This document shows positions 8,291-16,197 of a DNA stretch of 64,000 nucleotides, one piece after another. Positions within the stretch are counted from its first letter, which is position 1; each line of letters begins with the position of its first letter. Source of the stretch: Bradyrhizobium sp. CER78 (lineage in GTDB: Bacteria > Pseudomonadota > Alphaproteobacteria > Rhizobiales > Xanthobacteraceae); the NCBI RefSeq assembly GCF_029846235.1, contig NZ_JARVWP010000002.1:1-64000 (forward strand), written 5' to 3'. Position numbers and translations under genes: made by a program. A model generated the notes under the pieces. It saw only the letters and a list, made by a program, of their open reading frames with translations. It made no database searches and was not told the DNA's origin.

Positions 8291-9160
8291 CTAATGTCCT
8301 CCCGCGCGCTGGGCGGCGATCGCGGCGGTGCGCTTCAGCAGCACGCCGGCGGTTTTGATGCGATACGCGATGGTGCCGCGCTTGTCGTCGATCGGACGGC
8401 AGGCCGCGCGGCATGCCGCAGCGGCGGCTTCCAGCGCCGCATCGTCAAGCTTCGAGCCCACAAGCGCTTGCGCTGCGGGCGCGACCAAAAGCGCAGTCGG
8501 CGCCACCGCGCCAAGGCCAACACGGGCCGCGGTGCAGACGCCGTCCTTTAACGTCAGGCTGACGCCGATGCCGACCACCGCGATGTCCATCTCGGTGCGC
8601 GGAATCATCCGCAAATACGCGTCGCCAGAACCCGCAGGTCGCGGCGGAAGTGCAAAGCTGACCAGAATCTCTCCCGGCTTCAGGTTGGTCCGTCCCGGTC
8701 CGGCCGGCACGTCCTCAACTTTCATCTCGCGGCGGCCGTTCGGCCCCTGCACGGTGACGACGGCACCCGCCGCGATCATCGCCGGCACGCTGTCGCCGGC
8801 CGGCGAGCCGTTGCAGAGATTGCCGCCGGCGGAGGCCCGGCCCTGCACCTGCTTGGAGCCGATCAAATTGACGGCCTCGAGCACACCGGGCCAGACCTTG
8901 CCGAAGCGCGGGTGCTCGGCGAGCTCCATGCCGGAGACGGCGGCACCAACGCGGAAACCGCCATCGGCCGTCTCGGTGATTTCGGTCATCTCGCCGATCT
9001 TCTTGATGTCGACGATCAATCCCGGCCGCACCAGGCCGGAGCGCATTTGCACCAATAAGTCGGTACCCCCAGCCATAATGCGGGCGGCACTCCCGGCGGC
9101 AGCAAATGCGCCAATCGCTTCATCAAGCGTGCGCGGTGCTACGTATCGGATATCGGTCAT
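8291..9160 (-). CDS. Molybdenum hydroxylase FAD-binding medium subunit
   Basis: 289 residues of the CoxM/CutM type. FAD-binding motifs are AGGTDLLVQMRSG near residues 31-43 and ASAGGNLCNGSPAGDSVPA in the middle; the C-terminal CO-dehydrogenase flavoprotein domain follows. It transfers electrons from the [2Fe-2S] subunit to an acceptor. It is the first gene of the operon, so the promoter should lie in 9161-9487, shared with the divergent solute-binding-protein gene. The gene order medium-small-large is that of coxMSL form I operons, although the large subunit is not CoxL-type at the active loop. Confidence 0.92.
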   Translation of the reverse strand: MTDIRYVAPRTLDEAIGAFAAAGSAARIMAGGTDLLVQMRSGLVRPGLIVDIKKIGEMTEITETADGGFRVGAAVSGMELAEHPRFGKVWPGVLEAVNLIGSKQVQGRASAGGNLCNGSPAGDSVPAMIAAGAVVTVQGPNGRREMKVEDVPAGPGRTNLKPGEILVSFALPPRPAGSGDAYLRMIPRTEMDIAVVGIGVSLTLKDGVCTAARVGLGAVAPTALLVAPAAQALVGSKLDDAALEAAAAACRAACRPIDDKRGTIAYRIKTAGVLLKRTAAIAAQRAGGH

Positions 9161-9487
9161 GACGGTTCTTCTTGTCTCCCTCGGCTGCTCGTTCGCGCTG
9201 CTTGTTCCCTTAAGGGGATATGGCCTTATTGCTGGCCGGCAGGACCATCAGCCTACACGGCGGATCAGGGTCCGAACAGCCTGCGAGGTGCGGCAGGAAG
9301 CGCAGGCTCCTATGCAGGATGCGGACTTGTGCGGTGCCGGCGATGGCGCGCGCCGCGGCCGCGGTCATCGAACGTTCACCTGACCAATCCAGGAAACCTG
9401 GCGCCAGACCGGTGGCGCGGCCCTTGCTTGCTTTCAACAACGAATTCGTGAAGCATGCCGGCGCAACGACAGATCGGGAGATGGTGA
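9161..9487. other. Divergent intergenic region, no gene seen
   Basis: 327 bp between the molybdenum hydroxylase operon and a solute-binding-protein gene must hold both promoters. An inverted repeat AGCCTGCG (9278-9285) / CGCAGGCT (9301-9308) with 15-base spacing is the only clear structure. No ribosome site with a convincing frame was found apart from those of the two flanking genes. Confidence 0.5.
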
Positions 9488-11098
9488 ATGGCGGATGTTT
9501 CGCGCAGGACACTCCTCAAGCTCGCGGCCAGCGTGCCGCCGGTGATTGCGGCCCCGGCCATCCTGTCATCGCGCGCCGGCGCCGCGGCCAAGGGCAAGAC
9601 CATCACTGCGGTGATGCATTCGGACCTGCGCATCATCGACCCCGGGTTCACCACCGCATACATCACCCGCGACCATGGCTACATGGTCTACGACACGCTG
9701 CTCGGCATCGATTCCAGCTTCAAGGTCCGGCCGCAGATGGCGGACTGGACCATCTCAGACGACAAACTGACCTACACCTTCACGCTGCGCGAAGGCCTGA
9801 AATGGCATGACGGCGCGCCCGTCACGGCCGAGGACTGCATCGCCTCGCTGAAGCGCTGGACCGCCGTCGACGGCATGGCGCAGAAGCTGGCCGAATTCAC
9901 GGCTTCCCTCGAAGCCAGCGGGCCGAAGACCATCGTGCTCAAGCTCAAGGAGCCCTATGGCCTGGTGCTGGAGTCGCTCGCAAAGCCGTCGTCCTACGTC
10001 GCGTTCATGATGCCGAAGCGGCTCGCCGAGACGCCGCCCGGCAAGCAAATCGCCGAACAGATCGGCTGCGGACCGTTCAAATTCGTGGCCGCCGAATTCC
10101 AGCCGGGCGTGAAGGCGGTCTATGAACGCAACGCCGACTATGTGCCGCGCAAGGAAAAGCCGGATTGGCTGTCGGGCGGCAAGGTCGCAAAGGTCGATCG
10201 CGTCGAATGGATCACGATGCCGGACGCGCAGACCGCGATCAACGCGCTGCAATCCGGCGAGATCGATTTCCTGGAACAGCCGTCGGTCGACTTGCTGACG
10301 GTACTCGAGGCCAATTCCGATCTCACCGTGGCCGTGCTGAACAAGTTCGGCTTCCAGATCGAGGGCCGGATGAATTTCCTGCACCCGCCGTTCGACAACC
10401 CCAAGGTCCGCCGCGCCGCGTTCCTGGCGATGAACCAGAAGGACGTGCTCGACGCCACCGTCGGCAACGCGAAGTTCTACGAGATTTGCGGCTCCTATTT
10501 CGCCTGCGACACGCCGCTCGCCAGCGACGCCGGCGCGGAGACGCTGATCAAGGGCAACGGCATGGCCGAGGCCAAGAAGGCGCTCGCCGCCTCGGGCTAT
10601 GACGGCACGCCCGTCGTGATCATGATCCCCGGCGACGTGCAGACGCTGAAGGGGCCGCCGACGGTCGCAGCGCAACTGTTGCGCGCGGCCGGCTTCAATG
10701 TCGACGCGCAGGTGACGGACTGGCAGACCGTGGTGAGCCGCCGCGCCAGCCAGAAGCCGCCCAAGGAAGGCGGCTGGAACCTGTTCTTCACCTTCACCGG
10801 CGCCACCGAAGTGATGAACCCGATCGTCAATAACCAGATCGCCGCGAACGGCAAGAAAGCCTGGTTCGGCTGGCCCGAAGACGCCAAGCTCGAGCAGATG
10901 CGCGACGCCTACGCGCGCGCCGCCTCGCCGGAAGAGCAGAAGAAGTTCGCGGTGGAGATCCAGAAGGAAGCCTACGAGCAGGTGATCTACATCCCGCTCG
11001 GCCAGTTCCGCTTGCCGAGCGCCTGGCGCAAATCGCTGACGGGCGTGCTCGAAGGCCCGGCGCCGCCGGTGTTCTGGAACGTCGACAAGACCGAATAG
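9488..11098 (+). CDS. ABC transporter solute-binding protein, family 5 (peptide type)
   Basis: 536 residues of the DppA/OppA class. The N-terminus has a twin-arginine-like signal (SRRTLLKLAASVPPVIAAPAI) with cleavage near SRAGAAA. The mature protein has the family 5 marks DGLVYDTL-like (HGYMVYDTLLGID), LREGLKWHDGAPVTAEDC and LKEPYGLVLE. It would bind a peptide, opine or related solute in the periplasm. No permease or ATPase gene is adjacent. A clear paralog is encoded at 41905-43524, close to a full ABC operon, so this orphan may feed those membrane parts; that is inference. The ribosome site GGGAG lies before the ATG. Confidence 0.92.
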   Translation: MADVSRRTLLKLAASVPPVIAAPAILSSRAGAAAKGKTITAVMHSDLRIIDPGFTTAYITRDHGYMVYDTLLGIDSSFKVRPQMADWTISDDKLTYTFTLREGLKWHDGAPVTAEDCIASLKRWTAVDGMAQKLAEFTASLEASGPKTIVLKLKEPYGLVLESLAKPSSYVAFMMPKRLAETPPGKQIAEQIGCGPFKFVAAEFQPGVKAVYERNADYVPRKEKPDWLSGGKVAKVDRVEWITMPDAQTAINALQSGEIDFLEQPSVDLLTVLEANSDLTVAVLNKFGFQIEGRMNFLHPPFDNPKVRRAAFLAMNQKDVLDATVGNAKFYEICGSYFACDTPLASDAGAETLIKGNGMAEAKKALAASGYDGTPVVIMIPGDVQTLKGPPTVAAQLLRAAGFNVDAQVTDWQTVVSRRASQKPPKEGGWNLFFTFTGATEVMNPIVNNQIAANGKKAWFGWPEDAKLEQMRDAYARAASPEEQKKFAVEIQKEAYEQVIYIPLGQFRLPSAWRKSLTGVLEGPAPPVFWNVDKTE

Positions 11099-11365
11099 GA
11101 TCGGCGCGCTGCAAAATATCGAAAAACAACCCCATGCAAAGGAGCCAGCGGCCACCGGCGTTCGACCAGGCGACTGGCGACTTGACACGTCGGGCAAATC
11201 AGGAGCATATTTCCAGTATTCCGAAATTTCACTCGCGCTCGCCGGCGATTGCTCCAGGGCGTCTGCGCCGCCGAGCGGACGTCGGACCTTGTGATAACTC
11301 CCTTTGCCCCCACGAACATTCGGTTTAGTGGTTCTCGGTCAGGTCTTACAAGGCATGCCGACATC

Positions 11366-11734
11366 ATGATCGAGCTTCGTTCGCCGATTAAGATTGAGCC
11401 CGATCCACGAGGTGGCTGGCAGCTTATCCTTTGGGCGGGCGATGCCTTCGACTACACAACACCATTCCGTGCACTGCTCGGCGACATAGCGGAAGCTCTT
11501 GGGCAAGACCGTCAAAACGATCTGCAGCTACCACCATATGAGGTGGGAGAGGACTTCGTCGAAGGGACGCTCCGGTTCGGAAGCACGCCACTTGGAATAT
11601 ATTATGAACACTCCCTGAGCTATCTTGCGCTTATGAGCGATAGCGAAGGCACCCTGCGGGATGTTGCTGGCCGCATTCAGAAGAGCGTCCAAGCAGCCTC
11701 GCATCCAGCGCCTAACTTGTCATCTCAAGGCTGA
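11366..11734 (+). CDS. Unrecognised 122-residue protein, possible immunity-like gene
   Basis: Not recognised. It is an acidic, soluble protein with no signal or membrane segment, predicted from its alternation of hydrophobic strands (GGWQLILWAGDAF, VEGTLRFGSTPLGIYYEH, LSYLALMS) to be alpha/beta. The ATG at 11366 is picked because AAGG lies upstream and the preceding in-frame sequence is not protein-like. The gene is less GC-rich than its surroundings and lies in a short islet with a broken barstar-family gene and another small gene on the opposite strand; its last 23 bases overlap the barstar frame tail to tail. The acidity, size and setting suggest an immunity protein, which is inference only. 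Confidence 0.6.
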   Translation: MIELRSPIKIEPDPRGGWQLILWAGDAFDYTTPFRALLGDIAEALGQDRQNDLQLPPYEVGEDFVEGTLRFGSTPLGIYYEHSLSYLALMSDSEGTLRDVAGRIQKSVQAASHPAPNLSSQG

Positions 11735-12019
11735 CCATAACGTCCTCGCCAGTGCGAGCGGCCTCATACAGTCGCCTTTTCTCAACCGCAGACGAAATCG
11801 CCGCGATCAGCTCGGTCACGTCCGGCCCAAGATGGCGGGCATTCACAACTCTGACGACGTAAGGAGGCTCGACAGCATTGATACCGCCCGTCCCCATCGA
11901 ATCCACAAATGCATTGACGCTCGAGCCGTGCCATCCGGCGCCCCGATTGCGATTTTGAGCGCGCTGACAAAATCATCAGACGTACTCCATTCACTTGCGT
12001 CCAGCTCGAGCATTCGCAT
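11712..12019 (-). pseudogene. Barstar-family (RNase inhibitor-like) gene, frameshifted
   Basis: Two overlapping frames read as one barstar-related protein. The first part has LELDASEWSTSDDFVSALKIAIGAPD, the second NAFVDSMGTGGINAVEPPYV and a helical C-terminus. Adding one A to the plus strand near 11933 (making GATTGG on the coding strand) joins them as GAPDWHGSSVNAFVDSM, which restores the W-H-G and D-S-M...GGIN..EPPY pattern usual in this family. So a single-base deletion, or a sequencing error, splits the gene. Barstar proteins bind and silence secreted ribonucleases. The start is uncertain: ATGs at 12019 and 12013 are possible, and the frame continues upstream. No toxin gene is visible in the islet. 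Confidence 0.72.
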
Positions 12020-12168
12020 TTGATCACACCAAGCGGCCTCTTTGACAGCCTCTTGCATAGTACGCCAGGCAGTGGACGTCGTCTCTTGGCCCAGAACGCA
12101 CCTTTCCGGGCGGCATTGACCCACGTCGCCTTTTGGACCCAAAGCGGAAGTTCAGTGGGCGCCCCCAG

Positions 12169-12441
12169 CTACGACGCCGTACCAAGTGCTTTTATTGATG
12201 CGATGACCGTCCTAGCGCGCGCGGGATCAAACCAGCCAAAGCCCATGTGCACGGTCTCAGCCCATTCGAGATACTTCATCAGAGCCTCGTCGGTCGCATT
12301 CTCGCGAACCATGGCAGCGATAGTACCGACATAGCCATCGTATTCATCGGCAGGGCAGCCGCCAATCGGATCCCACTGCTGGTTCAGAATATTTCTGATC
12401 TGACCGCGCCAGATACGAGAAGCTTCTTTGTCTATCGCCAT
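12169..12441 (-). CDS. Small uncharacterised protein (WDPIG / DEYDGYV family)
   Basis: 90 residues from the ATG at 12441. The features IRNILNQQWDPIGG, DEYDGYVGTI, then a helical part and YLEWAETVHMGFG resemble a widespread uncharacterised family often found near toxin-immunity genes; no biochemical role is known to me. It has no signal peptide and no membrane segment. It precedes the broken barstar-family gene on the same strand with a 150-base gap, so they could have shared a transcript. The local GC content is lower than in neighbouring core genes, consistent with acquisition. Confidence 0.6.
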   Translation of the reverse strand: MAIDKEASRIWRGQIRNILNQQWDPIGGCPADEYDGYVGTIAAMVRENATDEALMKYLEWAETVHMGFGWFDPARARTVIASIKALGTAS

Positions 12442-12643
12442 AGACGCGATCCTCAGCTTGGGTAGCAGCATCTTTCATATCAGGTTAAGTTTGCCATGTC
12501 CGCTCTTGCGCCCGCAGGCCACATGCGGCCGTGCGCAGGCACCGGCGAGCGCTGGGAACCGTTCGGACCGATGGTCGCGGATTGACCCTGCTGCGCGCGG
12601 AATAGTGAATGGATCGGCGGCGCGTTTGTCGCGCGTCGCCGCC

Positions 12644-12775
12644 TCCCTTCACCTCTCCCGCTTGCGGGGGAGGTCGCATTGCATCGAAGATGCGATGCGG
12701 GTGGGGGCTCTCTCGACGACGTGACTCGCGGAGAGAGCCCCCACCCCGGCCCTCCCGCGCAAGCGGGAGAGGGAG
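12644..12775. repeat. Long inverted repeat family C
   Basis: About 130 bp. The left part reads CCTCTCCCGCTTGCGGG ... GGGTGGGGGCTCTCTC, and the right part mirrors it as GAGAGAGCCCCCACCCC ... CGCAAGCGGGAGAGG, so the whole element can fold into one long hairpin with an internal GCATC/GATGC side stem. No coding frame is convincing in 12442-12824 apart from this element. It is of the type scattered in Bradyrhizobium-like genomes. Confidence 0.65.
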
Positions 12776-12824
12776 TACAGCGTCGTTGTGGTCGCTAGCT
12801 CGACCTCATCGCATGATCGCCGCC

Positions 12825-13095
12825 TCACTGCCCGTTGGTCCGGCGCGCGGCCTTCGGGGCCTCATCCTTCAGCTTCTCCAATGCGCCGGGCATCATCTGC
12901 CCGAACATCGAGCTCAGCATCGCGGTCGGGATCAGGCCGGCGCTGTTGCCCTCCTGGCCCTGCCGCCCGACATCAGGAATTGCGGCACCAGCAGCTGGTT
13001 GATCTGCGTCAGTGCTTCGGCGAACTTCGCGAAGTTCTGCTCGGCAAGCCGGTATTCCGGCCCGCCATAGGCTGCGATTGCGCATCATTCGCAGC
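12825..13095 (-). pseudogene. Decayed gene fragment, unrecognised
   Basis: A frame with helical protein-like sequence (YRLAEQNFAKFAEALTQI, then VPQFLMSGG) runs from about 13095, starts just after a stop codon without an ATG, and is broken near 12965. The other frame then continues as QGQEGNSAGLIPTAMLSSMF and ends at a TGA at 12825. The join needs one extra base. This looks like the C-terminal remnant of a gene whose 5' part is gone. I do not recognise the family. Confidence 0.45.
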
Positions 13096-13117
13096 AGCTG
13101 GTGGACGGGCCGCGCGC

Positions 13118-13972
13118 TCAACGTTTCGGGTTGCGCCCGCGGATCTGATCAAAGCCTTGCTTGATTGCGGCGAAGCGCGCGTCGACCACCGGTTCGAATT
13201 CGAGGTCGGTGAAGATATAGGGCCAGTCGTTTTCGACGCCCTCGCGGACGAGTTCACCGACATACATGGGATCGATGCCCTCGGAGATGCGTTGCCGGAC
13301 CTGATTGATCCGCTCGGCAAGCGGGCCCGATGTCGGCAAGGCGCGGACCGCCCCCTCGAAGCGCTTGGGCAGGTTGCGCCCTGAGTTCACGATTTGCGTG
13401 CGAATGAACCCGGGACACAGCACCGATACGCCGATCCCGCGTGGCGCGAGTTCAGGCCGCAGGCCCTCGGACAGCGCGACGACGCCATACTTCGAAACGT
13501 TGTAGGCCGTGCTTCCCCCTGAAATGATTCCAGCGAGCGAGGCCGTGTTGACGATGTGTCCACCCTCGCCATGCTGCTCGATCAACGGCCCGAAAATCTC
13601 GATCCCCCAGATGGTCGCCATCAGGTTGACGCCCAGGGTCCAATTCCACGACGCGTCGGTCCAGGTGCCATAGGGCCCACCGCCGCCGACGCCCGCGTTG
13701 TTGACCAGGATATGCACCTTGCCGTAGCGGGCCGTCGTGGCTTCGGCCGCCGCCACGAGTTCGGCCTTGAGTGAGACGTCCGCTTTCACGCCATCGACAT
13801 CGACATTGGTGCGCCTCAGTTGCTCGAGCGCCGCGGACAGAGCCGCGTCTTCAATATCGCAAAGCATGACTTTCGCGCCCGCCTGGGCAAAGGCGGTCGC
13901 GATCCCCAACCCAATACCTGACGCCGCGCCGGTCACGAACGCGGTCTTTCCTGCCAGTTCCTTCACGCGCAT
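13118..13972 (-). CDS. Short-chain dehydrogenase/reductase (SDR)
   Basis: 284 residues, classical SDR with extended C-terminus. Cofactor motif TGAASGIG at residues 14-21, an acidic residue after the second strand (LCDIED) favouring NAD(H), NNAG at 91-94, catalytic Ser145 (NTASLAG), Tyr157 and Lys161 (YNVSK). The substrate cannot be read; the C-terminal extension and the WTDASWNWTLGVNLMATIWG stretch are common in SDRs acting on hydrophobic alcohols. It is a single gene, its start lying 200 bp from the end of the racemase gene, and it is flanked downstream by a decayed fragment. Confidence 0.9.
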   Translation of the reverse strand: MRVKELAGKTAFVTGAASGIGLGIATAFAQAGAKVMLCDIEDAALSAALEQLRRTNVDVDGVKADVSLKAELVAAAEATTARYGKVHILVNNAGVGGGGPYGTWTDASWNWTLGVNLMATIWGIEIFGPLIEQHGEGGHIVNTASLAGIISGGSTAYNVSKYGVVALSEGLRPELAPRGIGVSVLCPGFIRTQIVNSGRNLPKRFEGAVRALPTSGPLAERINQVRQRISEGIDPMYVGELVREGVENDWPYIFTDLEFEPVVDARFAAIKQGFDQIRGRNPKR

Positions 13973-14171
13973 TCTCCCCCGTGCAAGCGGACACCCTTGG
14001 CCGTAAAACGCCAGGCATCTCGAGACGCCATATCACCGCACTTTCAAGCGATTGGAAAGTGTGCGGGATGTCCCCCAGCTGACCTTGGCTCAGAGGGTTG
14101 CAATTTCCGCCTTAGAAGGGAGGCCGACCCTGTTCATACTGGCGTCGTGGTCGGCTTGTGACCCGAACCGG

Positions 14172-14861
14172 TCATTCCAGCGCGTGGTCCAACACCGCTT
14201 TGCAATGTATCAGCGTCGTGTCGAAAACCGGCATCTCGACATTGCCTTCATTGAGCAGCATTCCTACCTCTGTGCACCCCAAAATCAGGCTGTCGGCCCC
14301 CGACGCAGCAAGCCGCTCAGCGATTGCTACATAGGCCGCTCTGCTCTGTTCGGTCGTTACGTCCTTGCAGAGCTCCTCGTAAATGATCCGGTGTGTTTCC
14401 GCTCGATCGCCGGGATTTGGGATGACGGGCTTAAGACCGGCGGCAATCAATCTATCGGTATAGAACGACTGCTCCATCGTGAAGGAGGTCGCCATCAAAC
14501 CAGGCGTCCGAAGCCCCTTCGTCTTGATTGCATGTGCGGTCGCGTCAGCGATGTGAACAAACGGGATATGAACTCCCGCCATCATCTCATTCGCAAGCTT
14601 GTGCATGGTATTCGTTGCCAAAACAATGACCTGTGCGCCTCCGCGCTCCAGCGCCCTGGCCCCCTCGTTGAGAATAACTCCAGCGGCCGTCCAATCGCCC
14701 TTCATCTGGAGGGTTTCGATCAGAGCAAAATCAAGAGAGCGGATCAGCAACTCGGGAGAGTGAAGTCCGCCAAGCCGCTCCCGCGTCATCGTGCATAGCT
14801 CGCGGTAGTAAATTTGGGTCGAAGCCGCCGACATTCCGCCCAGTATGCCAATGGTCTTCAT
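14172..14861 (-). CDS. Aspartate/glutamate racemase family protein (asymmetric Thr/Cys type)
   Basis: 229 residues. Compared by eye with E. coli YgeA, it shares ILGGMS at the start, TNTMHK, HIADAT, MEQSFY and the ending GCTEVG...PVFDTT. The two acid-base positions are Thr83 (TNTMH) and Cys196 (GCTE). E. coli YgeA has the same Thr83/Cys197 pair and prefers L-Asp/L-Glu over the D-forms, so a similar L-specific or weak racemase is likely; that is inference from family knowledge. The start at 14861 gives the family N-terminus MKTIGILGGM. Possible roles are supply or removal of D-amino acids. Confidence 0.87.
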   Translation of the reverse strand: MKTIGILGGMSAASTQIYYRELCTMTRERLGGLHSPELLIRSLDFALIETLQMKGDWTAAGVILNEGARALERGGAQVIVLATNTMHKLANEMMAGVHIPFVHIADATAHAIKTKGLRTPGLMATSFTMEQSFYTDRLIAAGLKPVIPNPGDRAETHRIIYEELCKDVTTEQSRAAYVAIAERLAASGADSLILGCTEVGMLLNEGNVEMPVFDTTLIHCKAVLDHALE

Positions 14862-14926
14862 GTACGTTCTCTGGATGATTGCGGCCCAGCATAACACTTG
14901 ATTGCGACTTCCGCTTCTGGGCCCTT

Positions 14927-14966
14927 AGCCGACATCGATTCAGACCGCCTTCGATGTCGGCTTTTT
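14927..14966 (+). terminator. Intrinsic-terminator-like hairpin on the plus strand
   Basis: Perfect 12-bp arms AGCCGACATCGA (14927-14938) and TCGATGTCGGCT (14951-14962), 12-base loop, followed by TTTT on the plus strand. Both neighbouring genes run on the minus strand, so there is no obvious plus-strand transcript to end. It could also end the amidohydrolase transcript on the minus strand, where no U-run follows. Confidence 0.5.
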
Positions 14967-14998
14967 GAGGGAGAAGTCGATGCGGATTCTTTGAGCGC

Positions 14999-16138
14999 CT
15001 ACCTCGGATGCCACCAGCGTCCAGCAATCACGACGCCTTCGGATGCGATCTTGCGGTCGCCGGTCAGGTGTTCGCCGACCACGTCGACATAATCGAACTG
15101 GCCTTCCTTGATCGAGAGCAGCGTGGCGTCGCCGACGCTGCCCGGCTTGAGGCTGCCGAGCTCCGGCCGCCGCAGCGCCATCGCGGCATTGACGGTGGAC
15201 GCCGCGATCACGTCCGGCAGCGGCATCCCCATGCAGAGGAATTTCGACATCGTCGTCACCTGATCGAACGCCGGACCGTCGATGCAGAGCTGATGGATGT
15301 CGGACGAGATGGTGTCGGGATAAAAGCCGTTGGCGAGCATCGCGCGCGCGGTCTTGAAGGCGAACGAGCCCTTTCCATGGCCGATGTCGAACAGCACGCC
15401 GCGCTCGCGCGCCTCCAGCACGCTCCCCTTCACGGTGCCCTGCGCGGTCGCCGGCGTGTTGGGGAACGGACGGAAGGCGTGGGTCAGCACGTCGCCCGGA
15501 CGCAGCCGCGCCAGCACCTCCTCATAGCTCGGCGGCGGATGGTCGATATGTGCCATCAAGGGCATGCCGACCTGCTCCGCCACTTCGAGCGCGATCTCGA
15601 GCGGCACCAGCCCCGAGGTGCCCGAGGCGAACAGACCGACGCGCACCTTGATGCCGACGATGAGGTCGCGGTTCTCGTCGGCGACGCGCGCGGCATCGAC
15701 CGGATTCATCAGCCGCAACTCCTCGCTCTCGCCGACCATCACCCGGTCCGAGAAGCCGAAGATGCCGGCATGCGAGACGTGCAGATAGGCGAGGATGCGA
15801 ACCTGGCTCGGCTCGATCACATGCTTGCGGAATCCGGCGAAATTGCCGGGGCCGGCGCTGCCGGTGTCGACCGAGGTGGTGACGCCGGACGCGCGGCAGA
15901 ATTCCTCCGCGTCGATGCCGAGCGAGGTGCCGCCCCAATAGACGTGGGTATGCAGGTCGATGATCCCCGGCGAGACGATCAGCCCGGAGACGTCGCGCAC
16001 GTCGGTCGCGGGCTCGGCGGCCAGTCCCTTCCCGATCGCAGCGACCTTGCCGCCGGCAAAGGCGACGTCGGTCACCGCATCGAGCTTTTGCGACGGGTCG
16101 ACCACTCGTCCGCCGCGCAGAATCAAATCGAAAGGCAT
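14999..16138 (-). CDS. Amidohydrolase/deacetylase family metallohydrolase
   Basis: 379 residues of the dihydroorotase-like metal-dependent hydrolase fold. The first metal motif is DLHTHVYWGG (residues ~61-70), followed by metal ligands in GIKVRVG (Lys), MAHIDHPP (His) and LTHAFRP (His), and SSDIHQ near residue 280 with the catalytic Asp. C-terminal PELGSLKPGSVGDATLLS is the usual ending with the return to the small beta domain. Members of the amidohydrolase/deacetylase group act on N-acyl-D-amino acids, dihydropyrimidines or allantoin-like compounds; the substrate here is unknown. The gene lies upstream of the racemase gene on the same strand. Confidence 0.88.
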   Translation of the reverse strand: MPFDLILRGGRVVDPSQKLDAVTDVAFAGGKVAAIGKGLAAEPATDVRDVSGLIVSPGIIDLHTHVYWGGTSLGIDAEEFCRASGVTTSVDTGSAGPGNFAGFRKHVIEPSQVRILAYLHVSHAGIFGFSDRVMVGESEELRLMNPVDAARVADENRDLIVGIKVRVGLFASGTSGLVPLEIALEVAEQVGMPLMAHIDHPPPSYEEVLARLRPGDVLTHAFRPFPNTPATAQGTVKGSVLEARERGVLFDIGHGKGSFAFKTARAMLANGFYPDTISSDIHQLCIDGPAFDQVTTMSKFLCMGMPLPDVIAASTVNAAMALRRPELGSLKPGSVGDATLLSIKEGQFDYVDVVGEHLTGDRKIASEGVVIAGRWWHPR

Positions 16139-16197
16139 CGTGTTCTCCGGATTTCAGTCCGGCACGATGGTCGACTTCGGCGGCGCCTGCAAGCGGC

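Noticed and set aside
5546..9160. Aerobic CO dehydrogenase (coxMSL)
   Set aside because: The diagnostic AYxCSFR loop is absent; the loop is AYRAPGAP.
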